Shown: positions 32,181 through 41,846, counted from the stretch's first letter. The stretch is 64,000 nucleotides of DNA from Streptomyces sp. SAI-127 (GCF_029894425.1 NZ_JARXYJ010000001.1:9072501-9136500), one strand, 5' to 3'. Numbers and translations: made by a program. Notes: generated from the sequence alone by a model not told the origin.

Positions 32181-33755
32181 ATGAGCCCGTCGATGGCGCT
32201 GCGGACCCCGCGGCGCCTTTTCCATGCCGGTGTCGAGCCGGTGTCCAGGACTTTCAGGGGGCGGTACGTGCTGAAGAGGGTGTTCATGGCGGCGGACCCG
32301 GGCCGGGCCCGGCTGCGCTTCGCCGCGCGGGCGGTGCTCGGCATCGGCCTCGCGGTCCTGGTGTGCGGCCTCGCGGGACACTCGCTTGCCGGTGCCGTCA
32401 CCGGCGGCCTCGCCGCGCTGCTCGCCCTGTTCACCGTCACGGACGCCACCGTCAGCGGGCAGGCGCTCACCACCGCCCTGCTGCCCGCCGTCGGCCTGCC
32501 CGTCCTCGCCGCCGCGGCCGAGCTCCACGACCACCCCGTCGCCCGCGACCTCGTCCTTCTCGCCGTGGTCGGCGCGGGCGTGTACGCCCGGCGCTGGGGC
32601 CCGAGCGGGCACAGCCTCGGCGTCTTCGCGTTCATGACCTTCTTCGTGGCGCAGTTCCTGCACGCGACCACCGACCGACTGCCCGAGCTCTACGCCGCCG
32701 TCCTGCTGTCCGTGCTCACCGCCGCCGCCGTCCGCTTCGGCCTGTGGTGCTACGAGCGCCGGCTCCCCCCGGCCCCCGTGCCCGCCCCGCCCGCCGGGAC
32801 CGGCCTGGCCCGCGCGACCACCCGCCAGGCGGTCCAGGCCATGGCCGGCGCGGGTTTCGCCCTCGTCGTCGGCCAGCTGATCTCCGGCCAGCGCTGGTAC
32901 TGGGCCGTCGGCGCCACCTGGTGGATCTTCGTGAACACCACCTCGCGCGGCGAGACCCTGGTGCGCGGCTTCCGCCGGGTCCTCGGCACCGTGATCGGCA
33001 TCGGCCTCGGCCTGCTCGTCGCCCTACCGCTGCACGGGGCGGCGGCGCCCACGGCCGCCCTGCTCGCCGTCTGCGTCTTCGGCATCTTCTACACGGCCGC
33101 CGTCTCGTACACGTGGATGATGCTCTGGGTCACGCTGCTCGCCGAGCTCCTCTACGGCCTTCTCGGCGTCCTGAACCCCGGACTGCTGGCCCTGCGGTTC
33201 GCGGAGACCGGCGTGGGCGCGGTCGGGGCCGTCCTCGCGGTGCTGTTCGTCCTGCCGATCACCACCCACGCGGTCACCGACGCCTGGATCCAGCGCGCCC
33301 TGCGCTGCGTCCACGCCTGCACCGCCGAGGCCGCGGCCCGCCTCGCGGGAGTTCCGGGCGCGGACCCGGCCGGCCGTGTGACCGAACTGGAGCAGCTGCT
33401 CGGCAGGGTCCGGCTCTCGGTGGCCCCGCTGGTCCACCCCCTCAACCCCATGCCGGCCCGCAAGCGCCGCGCCCGCCGCGTCCTCGCCCTCCTCGACGAC
33501 TGCGCCCGGGAGATCCGGGGCCTGGTCACCGTCGCGGCCGACCCCGAGGCCTCGCACGACGCCCGCCTGACCGCCGCGTGCCGACGGGTGGAGGCCGCTG
33601 TGGAGTCCCTCACGGACGGCACGGACTTCCCGGTGGCGGACCGCCCCCTCGCCGAGGAACCCGCACTGGCCCATCTGCACGGACTGGAAAGGGCGCTCGC
33701 TGAGCTGGCCGCGCCCTTGCGCACGCCGACCGGCTCACCGCTGGTGGGAGCCTGA
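32181..33755 (+). CDS. FUSC-family integral membrane protein
   Basis: 524 residues. Two blocks of hydrophobic spans (about residues 45-200 and 230-370) flank a short Pro-rich linker (APVPAPPAG). The second block has the FUSC-like motif WYWAVGATWWIFVNTTSRGETLVRGFRRVLGT split at SRGE, seen in aromatic-acid/fusaric-acid efflux proteins. The C-terminal about 130 residues are cytoplasmic and helical. Likely efflux or transport of an aromatic compound; substrate unknown. Divergent from the Lrp gene. Confidence 0.85.
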   Translation: MSPSMALRTPRRLFHAGVEPVSRTFRGRYVLKRVFMAADPGRARLRFAARAVLGIGLAVLVCGLAGHSLAGAVTGGLAALLALFTVTDATVSGQALTTALLPAVGLPVLAAAAELHDHPVARDLVLLAVVGAGVYARRWGPSGHSLGVFAFMTFFVAQFLHATTDRLPELYAAVLLSVLTAAAVRFGLWCYERRLPPAPVPAPPAGTGLARATTRQAVQAMAGAGFALVVGQLISGQRWYWAVGATWWIFVNTTSRGETLVRGFRRVLGTVIGIGLGLLVALPLHGAAAPTAALLAVCVFGIFYTAAVSYTWMMLWVTLLAELLYGLLGVLNPGLLALRFAETGVGAVGAVLAVLFVLPITTHAVTDAWIQRALRCVHACTAEAAARLAGVPGADPAGRVTELEQLLGRVRLSVAPLVHPLNPMPARKRRARRVLALLDDCAREIRGLVTVAADPEASHDARLTAACRRVEAAVESLTDGTDFPVADRPLAEEPALAHLHGLERALAELAAPLRTPTGSPLVGA

Positions 33756-33800
33756 ACCCACGCCGGCATGTCCGTGACGTCCCTGTGAAGGTGACCGAGG

Positions 33801-33814
33801 TTGGTCTAGACCGG
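33801..33814. promoter_or_regulatory. Candidate DasR-type operator (dre-like)
   Basis: TTGGTCTAGACCGG contains the palindrome GGTCTAGACC (33803-33812), the core of the DasR-responsive element known from Streptomyces chitin/N-acetylglucosamine genes (TGGTCTAGACCA core). It lies 55-68 bases before the lactonase start. The flanks deviate from the consensus. Confidence 0.5.
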
Positions 33815-33868
33815 TGCTGATCGACTGCTACCGTCGCCCCGGACGGCACCGACCGAGAGGGGACGACT

Positions 33869-34900
33869 GTGGCAGACGGCGACGGGCGGCGACGGGCCTA
33901 CATCGGGTCCTTCACGGCGGCGGGAGGCCCCGGCATCGTGACGGCGGCGGTGGCCCCGGACACGGGTGCGTTGAAGGTGCTGAGCGGCCTGAACGGCGTA
34001 CCCGATCCGTCGTATCTGGCCCTGTCGGCCCGCGGGGACATGCTGTACACGGTCAGCGAGACGGCCCAGGGCGCGGTGGCCGCGTACCGGGTGAACGGCG
34101 ACCGGCCCGAGCCGGCCGGCCCGCCGGTGCCGGTCGACGGGAACTCGCCCACGCACCTCGCCGTGCACGCCGGACACGTCCTGACCGCCAACTACGGCTC
34201 CGGCAGCGTCACCACCGTGCCGCTGCGCGCCGACGGCTCCCTCGCGGCTGCCCACTCCGGCGTGCTGCGCCACACCGGCTCGGGCCCGCACACGCCCCGC
34301 CAGCAGAGCCCGCACGCCCACCATGTGCAGCCCGACCCGAGCGGGCGGTGGATCGTCAGCGTCGACCTCGGCACGGACTCCGTGCGGGTGTGCACCCTGA
34401 CGGACGGCGCGCTCGACGTGCACCGCGAGGTCGCCCTGCGCCCCGGCTCGGGCCCGCGTCACCTGGCCTTCCATCCCGACGGGACCCGTGCCTACGTCCT
34501 CAACGAACTCACCCCGACCCTCATCAGCTGCCGCTGGGACGCCGAGGAGGGCTCCCTGAAGCCCCTGAGGGAGATCCCGGTGCTGGCGGGCGCCCCGCAG
34601 GGCGACGCCTACCCGTCGGGCGTCGTCACGTCCCCCGACGGCCGTTTCGTGTGGACCGCCACCCGGGGCGAGGACGTCCTGTCCACGTTCGCCGTCGAGG
34701 GCGACGACCTGCGGCTGGTCGGCACGGTCATCTGCGGCGGCCGCTGGCCCAGGGCCCTCACGGAGTCCGGCGGATTCCTGTACGTGGCGAACGAGCGCTC
34801 CGGCGAGGTGACCTGGTTCGCCGTGGACCCGGCGACCGGCCTGCCCAGGTACGAGGGCTCGATCGAGGTCCCGGCCGCGTCCTGCGTGGTCTTCGACTGA
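33869..34900 (+). CDS. Lactonase family protein (7-bladed beta-propeller, 6-phosphogluconolactonase-like)
   Basis: 343 residues from GTG 33869 (GAGAGGGG upstream). Repeating blades are visible: YIGSFTAAGGPGIVTAAVAP, LSARGDMLYTVSE, HLAFHPDGTRAYVLNEL, VTSPDGRFVWTATRG, FLYVANERSGEVTWFAVDP. The PF10282 motif GSGPRHLAFHPDG is present. These enzymes hydrolyse 6-phosphogluconolactone or other lactones in the cytoplasm. No signal peptide. A strong terminator follows. The DasR-like site upstream suggests it may answer to amino-sugar status. Confidence 0.85.
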   Translation: MADGDGRRRAYIGSFTAAGGPGIVTAAVAPDTGALKVLSGLNGVPDPSYLALSARGDMLYTVSETAQGAVAAYRVNGDRPEPAGPPVPVDGNSPTHLAVHAGHVLTANYGSGSVTTVPLRADGSLAAAHSGVLRHTGSGPHTPRQQSPHAHHVQPDPSGRWIVSVDLGTDSVRVCTLTDGALDVHREVALRPGSGPRHLAFHPDGTRAYVLNELTPTLISCRWDAEEGSLKPLREIPVLAGAPQGDAYPSGVVTSPDGRFVWTATRGEDVLSTFAVEGDDLRLVGTVICGGRWPRALTESGGFLYVANERSGEVTWFAVDPATGLPRYEGSIEVPAASCVVFD

Positions 34901-34920
34901 TCCACCGCCTGCCACACCGA

Positions 34921-34951
34921 AGGGCCCGCTCCGATGGATGGAGCGGGCCCT
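34921..34951 (+). terminator. Terminator after the lactonase gene
   Basis: A perfect 12-bp stem, AGGGCCCGCTCC / GGAGCGGGCCCT, with a 7-base loop followed by TT. It lies 20 bases past the lactonase stop and, being symmetric, can also stop the convergent CbiX-like gene. Confidence 0.85.
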
Positions 34952-34980
34952 TTCGGTGACGCGGTCGCAGGGGGGGGCGC

Positions 34981-35904
34981 TCAGCGCACCGGTGCGCCCT
35001 GCGCCTGCTGCGGGGCGATGCCCAGCGCGGTCGTGTACTTGGCGAGGACGAGCTTGCCGATCGCCGGGTAGGGGCCGAGCGGCTCGGCGGCGGAGCAGCC
35101 GGCCTCCCTGGCCGCCTCCTCGATGACGGCGGGGTCGATCTCCGGCCCTATCAGATACGGCGCGAGCGCCAGCTGCTGCGAACCGGAGGACCGCAGCTGA
35201 TCGGCGATGGACGCGATCGAGCCGTCCTGGTCGAGCGCCGCCGCCATCACCGGCACGGCGAGACGCGCGGCGAGCAGCATGCCGGTGATCCCGGCCGCCT
35301 GCACGGCCTCCTCGCCGCCCACCGCGCCCAGGATGATGCCGTCCGCGGCGGTCGTCACGGCGAACAGGCGAGCGCGGTCGGCGCGGGCCAGCCCGGCCTC
35401 CGACAGACGTACGTGCAGCGCCTCGGCGAGCAGCGGGTGCGGGCCCAGCACATCGGTGAGGTCGGCCGCGATCCGGCTGTCCATCACCGCCTGGCGGATC
35501 CTGCGCAGCAGCGCGCTGTCCGGACCGGCGAGCAGCGGCACCACGACGGCGACGGGGCCGTCGGGCTCCTTGACGTCCATCCCGGCGGCCTTGGCCTGCT
35601 CGTAACGGGCGGTGCGCTCCTCGGCGGCATGGGTCAGGACGGCCTGAAGCGTGGGGAACTCCGAGTCGTCCCCGTCGAGGTACCCGATCCGCGCGTCGAG
35701 GCCGGGGAGCTCGGAGCGGGCGATGCTCACGACCTCCTCGGCGAGGCTGCGCGTGGCGGCCGCGGGCGTGCCCGGAACCGCGAGGACGAGCGCGGGCGCG
35801 CCCTCGGGAGCCGCCAAAGGCTCGGGTCGGCGGTGCCGCCCGGGCTGGCGAGGTCGCGGCATTCGTACTGGCAGGCCGGACGCGGGCCCAGTGGGGGAGC
35901 TCAT
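34981..35904 (-). CDS. CbiX/sirohydrochlorin-chelatase-like protein with substituted first catalytic motif
   Basis: 307 residues. Two CbiX-like halves: ALVLAVPGTPAAATRSLAEE (about 38-57) and VAVVVPLLAGPDS, then FAVTTAADGIILGAV, LLAARLAVPVMAA, LALAPYLIGPEID. In true chelatases the first strand ends in a His (GHGS type); here it is VPGTP, so metal insertion into sirohydrochlorin is doubtful although many homologues are annotated that way. No signal peptide; the N-terminal 35 residues are basic and disordered. Convergent with the lactonase gene. Either a degenerate chelatase or an actinobacterial relative with a different role. Confidence 0.7.
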   Translation of the reverse strand: MSSPTGPASGLPVRMPRPRQPGRHRRPEPLAAPEGAPALVLAVPGTPAAATRSLAEEVVSIARSELPGLDARIGYLDGDDSEFPTLQAVLTHAAEERTARYEQAKAAGMDVKEPDGPVAVVVPLLAGPDSALLRRIRQAVMDSRIAADLTDVLGPHPLLAEALHVRLSEAGLARADRARLFAVTTAADGIILGAVGGEEAVQAAGITGMLLAARLAVPVMAAALDQDGSIASIADQLRSSGSQQLALAPYLIGPEIDPAVIEEAAREAGCSAAEPLGPYPAIGKLVLAKYTTALGIAPQQAQGAPVR

Positions 35905-35999
35905 GGCGACGCATGTTACTGGTTTCCGGGGCTCCCCTGTTCGGGGAGGGTGCAGGTGAGCGGTATCCGTCCGGTTTTGTCTGATGAGTTACGTCCGCT

Positions 36000-37070
36000 T
36001 CAGCCCCTCTTTGGGGTCACGACGTACAACATCGACTCGTCGCTCGGAAGAGTGAGCGAGCCACACGCCAGATCTGAGGCGATCTGTACGGATCCCTCCA
36101 ACGGTCCGCCCGCCGCCGCGACCTGCCGTGCGTGCGGCAGTCGCCGCTTCAGCTCCGCCTCCAGCGGTACGACGAGGGCGGCACCCATCCTGAACAAGCC
36201 ACCGGTGAGGCTGACATACGCCTCGCCCTGAGCCGGACAGACCGCGGCCGTCGAGTCCGCCATGTGCCGGGCCGCCTCGCGCAGGATCCTCCCGGCGACC
36301 GGGTCGCTCCCGGCGCAGGCCGCCACTTGGGGCGCGAAGGAGGCGAGCACGGCGGGCCGGTCCGTACGCGGGTACACCCTGCCGGGCAGCTCCCGCACCG
36401 GTCCGAACGACTCCTCGGCCAGCGCCAGCAGAGCGGCCGAGCCCCCGGACCGCCCGTCGTGGGCCCGCAGCGCGGCCTCCAGCCCGGCCCGCCCGATCCA
36501 CGCGCCGCCCCCGCAGTCGCCCAGCAGATGACCCCAGCCGTCCGCCCGGCGCCAGGACTCGAGGTCGGTGCCGATCGCGATGAGACCGGTACCGGCCGCG
36601 ACGACCGCACCCGGGCGCGGACCGAGAGCGCCGGTGTACGCCGTCACCGCGTCCGCGACGAGCGCGACGGTCCGGACCCCGAACTCCCTTTCCAGCGCGC
36701 TGGGAAGCTCGGCCCGCAGCGCATCACCCAGGGTCGCGAGACCGGCCGCCCCGACGACGGCGGTGTCCAGTCCGGTCAATCCCGCCTCGGGCAGCAGCGC
36801 CCGGACCATGGGCGTCAGTTGCTCCATCAGGTGCCCCGGGTCGATCCCGCGCGCACCCGTCCGCACGGGCACCCGGGACTCCCGCGGGGCCGTGGTCCCC
36901 CGGCCGGGCGTGCCGACGACGACCCGCAGGCCGGAGCCGCCGGAGTCGACGGCGAGAAACCCTTCCCCCGTACCGGTCCCGTCAAGTGACAAGCTCCCCG
37001 CCTTCCCGGTGATGCGGCATCCATGTACGAGACTGTGCTTGGCCCCCGGTGCCTGCCAGTAGAGTGACAC
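36000..37070 (-). CDS. BadF/BadG-type ATPase, N-acetylglucosamine kinase-like
   Basis: 356 residues if started at GTG 37070; TTG 36992 (GGGGAG immediately upstream) gives a more typical 330. ASKHA-fold sugar kinase: phosphate-1 loop [15 protein letters not shown], catalytic Asp in LVADAVTAY, phosphate-2 [27 protein letters not shown], adenosine motif LTGGLFRMG. It should phosphorylate GlcNAc, GalNAc or a related sugar using ATP. It diverges from ung with only 3 bases between outermost starts, so the shorter start is attractive. It sits about 16 kb from the amino-sugar locus; whether it serves that pathway is inference. Confidence 0.8.
   Translation of the reverse strand: MSLYWQAPGAKHSLVHGCRITGKAGSLSLDGTGTGEGFLAVDSGGSGLRVVVGTPGRGTTAPRESRVPVRTGARGIDPGHLMEQLTPMVRALLPEAGLTGLDTAVVGAAGLATLGDALRAELPSALEREFGVRTVALVADAVTAYTGALGPRPGAVVAAGTGLIAIGTDLESWRRADGWGHLLGDCGGGAWIGRAGLEAALRAHDGRSGGSAALLALAEESFGPVRELPGRVYPRTDRPAVLASFAPQVAACAGSDPVAGRILREAARHMADSTAAVCPAQGEAYVSLTGGLFRMGAALVVPLEAELKRRLPHARQVAAAGGPLEGSVQIASDLACGSLTLPSDESMLYVVTPKRG
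37039..37065 (+). promoter_or_regulatory. Possible promoter of ung giving a leaderless mRNA
   Basis: TTGGCC (37039-37044) and TAGAGT (37060-37065) are spaced 15 bases apart, shorter than ideal. The -10 lies 8 bases before the GTG start, which would give a leaderless transcript; no ribosome site is seen. Confidence 0.3.
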
Positions 37071-37073
37071 GCC

Positions 37074-37751
37074 GTGGCACCACGACCCTTGCACGAACTT
37101 GTTGAAGCAGGCTGGGCGAAGGCTCTCGAGCCTGCCGCCGAACGCATCGCCGCCATGGGGGACTTCCTCCGGGCCGAGATAGCGGCGGGCCGTACCTACC
37201 TGCCGGCCGGGGCGAATGTCCTGCGGGCCTTCCAGCAGCCCTTCGACGACGTCCGCGTTCTGATCGTCGGTCAGGACCCGTACCCGACGCCGGGGATGGC
37301 GATCGGGTTGAGTTTCGCGGTCTCGCCCGAGGTGCGTTCCCTGCCGGGCAGCCTGGAGAACATCTTCCGGGAGATGCACTCCGACCTGGGGCTGGCCCGG
37401 CCGTCGAACGGCGATCTGACGCCGTGGGCCGAACAGGGTGTGCTGCTGCTCAACAGGGCGTTGACGACGGCCCCGCGCAAGCCGGGCGCGCACCGCGGCC
37501 AGGGCTGGGAGGAGGTCACCGAGCAGGCCATCCGGGCGCTTGCCGCTCGAGGGAAGCCGCTGGTATCGATCCTGTGGGGGCGCGACGCGCGTAATCTGCG
37601 GCCTCTCCTGGGGGACCTTCCGGCAATTGAGTCCGCTCATCCCTCGCCGATGTCGGCGGACCGCGGATTCTTCGGCTCGCGTCCGTTCAGCCGGGCCAAC
37701 GATCTGCTGCTGCGGCAGGGCGCCCAGCCGGTGGACTGGCGACTGCCGTAG
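37074..37751 (+). CDS. ung: Uracil-DNA glycosylase
   Basis: 225 residues from GTG 37074. Family 1 UDG motifs: water-activating loop GQDPYPTPG with Asp 68, the uracil-recognition region [20 protein letters not shown], and the DNA-intercalation motif [21 protein letters not shown]. It removes uracil from DNA in base-excision repair. The length is normal for the family. A 20-codon copy of its central motif recurs as a scrap at 62876-62935 on the opposite strand. Followed by a hairpin terminator. Confidence 0.95.
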   Translation: MAPRPLHELVEAGWAKALEPAAERIAAMGDFLRAEIAAGRTYLPAGANVLRAFQQPFDDVRVLIVGQDPYPTPGMAIGLSFAVSPEVRSLPGSLENIFREMHSDLGLARPSNGDLTPWAEQGVLLLNRALTTAPRKPGAHRGQGWEEVTEQAIRALAARGKPLVSILWGRDARNLRPLLGDLPAIESAHPSPMSADRGFFGSRPFSRANDLLLRQGAQPVDWRLP

Positions 37752-37780
37752 GCCCCCTCCACCGCGCGGTGGAAGGGGCC
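37751..37780 (+). terminator. Terminator after ung
   Basis: GGCCCCCTCCACCGCG pairs with CGCGGTGGAAGGGGCC with a single C/A mismatch, starting on the last base of the ung stop codon. It lies between convergent ung and the GH89 gene and may act in both directions. Confidence 0.75.
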
Positions 37781-37821
37781 GGGCCGCTGTCTCGTGACCG
37801 CGGGCGTCGCGGTCACCGCGA

Positions 37822-40800
37822 TCAGGCCACCGTGAATCCGTCGAACGTGGCGATGCCCCGTCCGTCGGTCCAGCCGTTGGCCGCGGTCATGAAGACCCCG
37901 ACGTCCTGTGCGGCGGCCGCGCCTCCCGGCGTGGCAGTGCCCACCGTCGTCCAGTTGACGCCGTCCGTGCTGGCCTCACCGGTGTACGAGGAGCCGGACC
38001 GGGTCAGCCGCAGCCGCACCGGCGCGGTGAAGGAGCCCGACAGTTCGATCGAGTCGAAACGGCCGTCACCGTCCGCGTCCCAGCTCAACGCGCAGCCGTT
38101 GGACGGTGTGATCGCCAGGTTCACATAGCCCGCGGTCCCCTGCGTGCCCAGGTCGTTGCGGACGATGAGGCCCGCCCGTGCCCAGCCCCCGGACGCGTCC
38201 TGGGACGTGACCGTGACCTGGGCCACCGTCCCGTCGCCGTACGCGCCCGCCCGGTACACCGCCCCGAACTCGTTGGTGGCGCCCCACAGGTCGGCCCCCG
38301 CGCCCTCGACGGCGATCTCGTCGCCGGCCTGGCCGAACACCGCGTCGTTGAAGGAGACCGTGCGGTACGGGTCGCCGACCCCGGCCGCGGCCATCAGCCG
38401 TACCGGCGCCACCACCTTTCCGCCACCCGCGTACACCGCCGCCGCGACGACCCGGCCGACCAGTTCCGTGGGCGCACCCGCCAGAGAGACCTCGAAGCGA
38501 GCGGCGAAGGTTTCGCCGGATGCCACCGACGCCGTGCCCACCGGATCGAGCGGCTTCACCGTCATGCCCTCGGGGGCGGTGACGGAGAGGGTCACGCCGC
38601 GGGCCGCCGTGAACCCGTTCCTGTTGGTGAACGTGACCGTCACCGTCGCGGGCGTGCCCTCGGCCACCGCTCCCCGGTCGACACCCGCCGTGAGGGCCGC
38701 CTGGTAGGGAGTGGCGGTGAGCAGGTCGCGCACGCTGCGGGCCAGGGCGTACGGGGAGCCGTGGGGATCGGTCGGGTACGTCTCGTGCGCGTGTGCCCAG
38801 CGGTCCTCCAGGGCGAACCAGTCGATCGTCGACGGGTCCTTTCCCGTGGTGAGCGCGTCGAAGTACGTCTGCCAGCGGGTGCGGTACAGGCCGCCGACCA
38901 GTCCGGACCACTCCCGGTTCGCATAGTCGTGCAGGCCTTCTTCGCTGCTTTGGCGTCCGCCCCAGGTGGTGATGAGGGAGCGGACGTCGTATTCGAGGCG
39001 GTCCTTCTCGGCCCGGTCCACGCCCCAGGAGCGCGCGTCGGCGAGCCATCGCCCGAGCAGATGCGGGCCGGAGGTCGCCAGCAGGTCGTCGAGGAGGTCC
39101 ATCCAGCCCAGCCAGGTCTTGGTCAGCTTGCCGAACAGGGCCTTGTCCCCGGCATCGTGCGCCGCCTTGATCTGCGGCAGCAGGACCCGGCTGCGGTTGG
39201 ACAGGACCTGCCGGGCCACGTCGACGACGTCGTACCGGTAGGCCGAGCTGCCCCTCAACCCCGGTTGTACCGCGAGGAGTTCGGTGAGTGCGGTATCGAA
39301 GGCCGTGGTGTCGTAGCGGTCCTTCTCCGGCCCCCAGGCGGCGGCCTTGTTCGCCGTCAGGCTCGGACGGGCGCCGAACAGGCCGTCGGGTGCCTCGCTC
39401 CAGGAGTCCGCGCGAGACATGTTGTACGCGGTGTCGCGGATCGTCTGCCAGGCCGCGGCCGCGTGCCGGTCGGGGCCGCCGTAGCGGGACAGGGCGTACG
39501 CGGCGAACCAGTCGTCGAGGTCCACGGTGCCGGGCGTCCAGGCCAGGTCGGTGAGGAGGGCGAGCGCGGGCGCGTTGTTGTCCGCTCCCTCGGGCATCGC
39601 CGCGATACCGGCGAGCGCACTGTCCTTCTTGTCACGCCACTTGGGGTACTGCTCCACCCAGTCCGGGGCGTTGGCGCCGATCGGGGTGTGGCCGCCGAAG
39701 TTCCAGATGCTGCCGAAGGCGTACGGGGTGCCGCCCCAGTCGCTCTCCCGGTCCGTGACGGTGGTGTAGCGGTCCGACAGGCCGTCCACGATCAGCATCC
39801 GGCTCTTGTCGACTCCGTCCAGCAGTTCCTTGGCCGGGTTGTTCTGCCAGCCGAGGATCGCCCAGACGGCGCCCGGGTGGGCCTTCTGCAGTGCCGCCTC
39901 GACGGCCCCCGCGGCCTCGCCCACCGGCACGTCACCGGCGTTGCCGCCCTCGTGCAGCAGGTCCATCTTGTACATCGTGCTCTCGCCGAGCCGTTCCTTC
40001 TGGGCACGGTAGAAAGTGGCGGCCACGTCCTCGAAGGCCGTGGTGCGCGGGTCGAGCCAGTCGGGGCGTTTGAAGGCGCCCCAGGAGCCCTGCGCCACCA
40101 CGGTCGCGTCGCCGCCGTGCTTGGCGGGGAAGTCGTCCGGGACGCTGCCGTAGTAGCCCGGCAGAACCGGCTTCATGCCCAGTTCACGGATCCGGTCGAC
40201 GATCTTCTCGGCGAGCACGGCACGCTTCTCGATGAGCTGCCGGGACACGGGCCCGCCGAAGCCCGACATGTTCTGCAGCAGCCACCAGGGCTGGTGGGCC
40301 GGGGCCGGGATCCAGGCGCGCATCTCGGCGTCGGTGTAGCCGAACTGACGGAACGTGTCGTAGTAGACGGCGTCGCCACCGATGTAGACGAGGACCCGGT
40401 TGACCCCGTGCACGGCCAGCACGTCCAACTCGTACTGCCAGGCGTCCCAGTCGCGGTAGGCGCCGGTGTATCCCTCGTTGGTGTCGTTGAAGGCGAAGCG
40501 GTGCGGCACGTTGGCCGTTCCCGTGATCTCCGTGGCGGGCGCCGGGAGGGTCCGCGGCAGGTTCAACTGCTCGCCGGTCCAGGAGACGGAGGCGTGCGCG
40601 GTCCGCCTCAGGTAGGTGTGGAGGCCCGCGAGCAGCACGGCGGGGCTGGTGCCCTCCACCGTGATCTGCCCGGCCCGGCCGGTGACCCGGAAGCGGTCGG
40701 TGACGTCCTTGACGGCCCGCAGGATGAGTTGCTGGTAGTGGTCGGGAAGCAGACGCTTCAGCGCGGCCGCGGCGGGCGCGGTGTCGAACAGGGCGCCGTC

Positions 40801-40920
40801 GGCCGCGTACGCGTTCTGCGGCAGGGGCAGCAGCGCGGCGCCGCCCAGCGCCACCGCGCCCGTGAGGATCTGTCTGCGGGTGACGCCTGGGAGGTCGAGG
40901 TCACCTCGGTTGTCGTGCAT
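37822..40920 (-). CDS. Secreted GH89 alpha-N-acetylglucosaminidase with C-terminal accessory modules
   Basis: 1032 residues from ATG 40920 (GGAAGG upstream). A Tat signal (TRRQILTGAVALGGAALL) exports it. The GH89 (NAGLU-like) N-domain is followed by the barrel (FAFNDTNEGYTGAYRDWDAW, GYYGSVPDDFPAKHGG). Likely catalytic Glu 324 (HEGGN) and Glu 444 (PEGADNN), each in the family's conserved setting. A helical domain, a NEW3-type beta-sandwich (about 740-830) and a C-terminal DUF1349-like module (GDEIAVEGAGADLWGATNEF ... DGDGRFDSIELSG) complete it. It releases terminal alpha-GlcNAc, for example from GlcNAc-alpha-1,4-Gal caps of mucins or from heparan-type chains. It is the last gene of a nine-gene operon. 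Confidence 0.9.
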   Translation of the reverse strand: MHDNRGDLDLPGVTRRQILTGAVALGGAALLPLPQNAYAADGALFDTAPAAAALKRLLPDHYQQLILRAVKDVTDRFRVTGRAGQITVEGTSPAVLLAGLHTYLRRTAHASVSWTGEQLNLPRTLPAPATEITGTANVPHRFAFNDTNEGYTGAYRDWDAWQYELDVLAVHGVNRVLVYIGGDAVYYDTFRQFGYTDAEMRAWIPAPAHQPWWLLQNMSGFGGPVSRQLIEKRAVLAEKIVDRIRELGMKPVLPGYYGSVPDDFPAKHGGDATVVAQGSWGAFKRPDWLDPRTTAFEDVAATFYRAQKERLGESTMYKMDLLHEGGNAGDVPVGEAAGAVEAALQKAHPGAVWAILGWQNNPAKELLDGVDKSRMLIVDGLSDRYTTVTDRESDWGGTPYAFGSIWNFGGHTPIGANAPDWVEQYPKWRDKKDSALAGIAAMPEGADNNAPALALLTDLAWTPGTVDLDDWFAAYALSRYGGPDRHAAAAWQTIRDTAYNMSRADSWSEAPDGLFGARPSLTANKAAAWGPEKDRYDTTAFDTALTELLAVQPGLRGSSAYRYDVVDVARQVLSNRSRVLLPQIKAAHDAGDKALFGKLTKTWLGWMDLLDDLLATSGPHLLGRWLADARSWGVDRAEKDRLEYDVRSLITTWGGRQSSEEGLHDYANREWSGLVGGLYRTRWQTYFDALTTGKDPSTIDWFALEDRWAHAHETYPTDPHGSPYALARSVRDLLTATPYQAALTAGVDRGAVAEGTPATVTVTFTNRNGFTAARGVTLSVTAPEGMTVKPLDPVGTASVASGETFAARFEVSLAGAPTELVGRVVAAAVYAGGGKVVAPVRLMAAAGVGDPYRTVSFNDAVFGQAGDEIAVEGAGADLWGATNEFGAVYRAGAYGDGTVAQVTVTSQDASGGWARAGLIVRNDLGTQGTAGYVNLAITPSNGCALSWDADGDGRFDSIELSGSFTAPVRLRLTRSGSSYTGEASTDGVNWTTVGTATPGGAAAAQDVGVFMTAANGWTDGRGIATFDGFTVA

Positions 40921-40940
40921 GAACGTCCTTCCGGCCGAGC

Positions 40941-41846
40941 TCAGTTGATCGTCGTGATCGTCATGGCGAAGATGTGCAGGGCGGGGGCGCCCGCTTGGAC
41001 GCCGTCGCTGACCTTGGGCAGGACCACGGAACGCAGTTCCTTCCCGGCTGTCAGATCGACGCCGAAGGTGAACAGGCTGACGGGGTTGTCGTCACGGCCG
41101 GAGCTGATGTGGCGGTAGGGCAGCACCACCGCGGCGGAGGCGTTCGCGCCGTACCAGTCGGGGACGGCGACCGAGAACGCCTGCTCGGTGCCGTCGGCGT
41201 AGACGACCTTCCCGTCACCCTTGCCGTCGCCCCACGTGCTGGTGCCGAGGAAGGACAACCGGGAACCGGAACCGGACAACAGCACGGTCTGGCCGTAGGA
41301 GATGACGTTGTCGTTGCTCCCGGGCCGGGTGTCCGGCCAGGTGAAGGGCACCCCGTCGTAGGTGACCGTGGCACCCGGGGTCAGCCCCACCGACGCCAGC
41401 GCCTCGGCGGACAGGCTGGAGTTCGAGCCGTCGATGTTCGCGACGGTGAGGGCGTCCTCGGTGGAGATCCCCGCGTTGTCGAAGGCCTTCGGCAACGAGC
41501 GGTACGGCAGCAGGGCCGAGGAGGTGGTGCGAGTGCAGTCGGAGCCGTGCGGGTGCACGTCGAAGAGGGCGTGCGCGGTGAACACGACCCGGCCCTCGGC
41601 CTCGGCGGCGAGCCGGGTCCGCCAGGTGCGGGTCACCGACCGTCCGGGCGCGAGATCGCCCAGGCCGTCCTGTTCGGCGGAGTCGTCCACGGCGAGATAG
41701 AGCACGGTGCTGCGCAGCGCGATCCTGGTGGAGTTGGTGAGGGTGGCCGTCAGGGTCACGGTCTTGCCGGCCTCGGGTGCGGCCGGCGTGACGGTGAGCG
41801 AGACGGGAGGCGAGAGGAAGTCCTCCTCGGGACGGTAGGCGGTCAC
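40941..41846 (-). CDS. Module-only protein: NEW3-like plus beta-sandwich domain, no signal peptide
   Basis: 301 residues from GTG 41846, whose ribosome site GGAGG lies inside the end of the preceding gene; the GTGA overlap couples the two. Residues about 12-100 are a NEW3-like beta-sandwich (SLTVTPAAPEAGKTVTLTAT, FTAHALFDVHPHGSDC). Residues about 115-300 resemble the sugar-binding-like sandwich found at the C-termini of Streptomyces fucosidases and GH92 enzymes (FDNAGISTEDALTVANIDGS, GVPFTWPDTRPGSNDNVISY). No catalytic motif and no export signal, unlike every enzyme around it. It may be a detached part of a fucosidase. Confidence 0.65.
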   Translation of the reverse strand: MTAYRPEEDFLSPPVSLTVTPAAPEAGKTVTLTATLTNSTRIALRSTVLYLAVDDSAEQDGLGDLAPGRSVTRTWRTRLAAEAEGRVVFTAHALFDVHPHGSDCTRTTSSALLPYRSLPKAFDNAGISTEDALTVANIDGSNSSLSAEALASVGLTPGATVTYDGVPFTWPDTRPGSNDNVISYGQTVLLSGSGSRLSFLGTSTWGDGKGDGKVVYADGTEQAFSVAVPDWYGANASAAVVLPYRHISSGRDDNPVSLFTFGVDLTAGKELRSVVLPKVSDGVQAGAPALHIFAMTITTIN

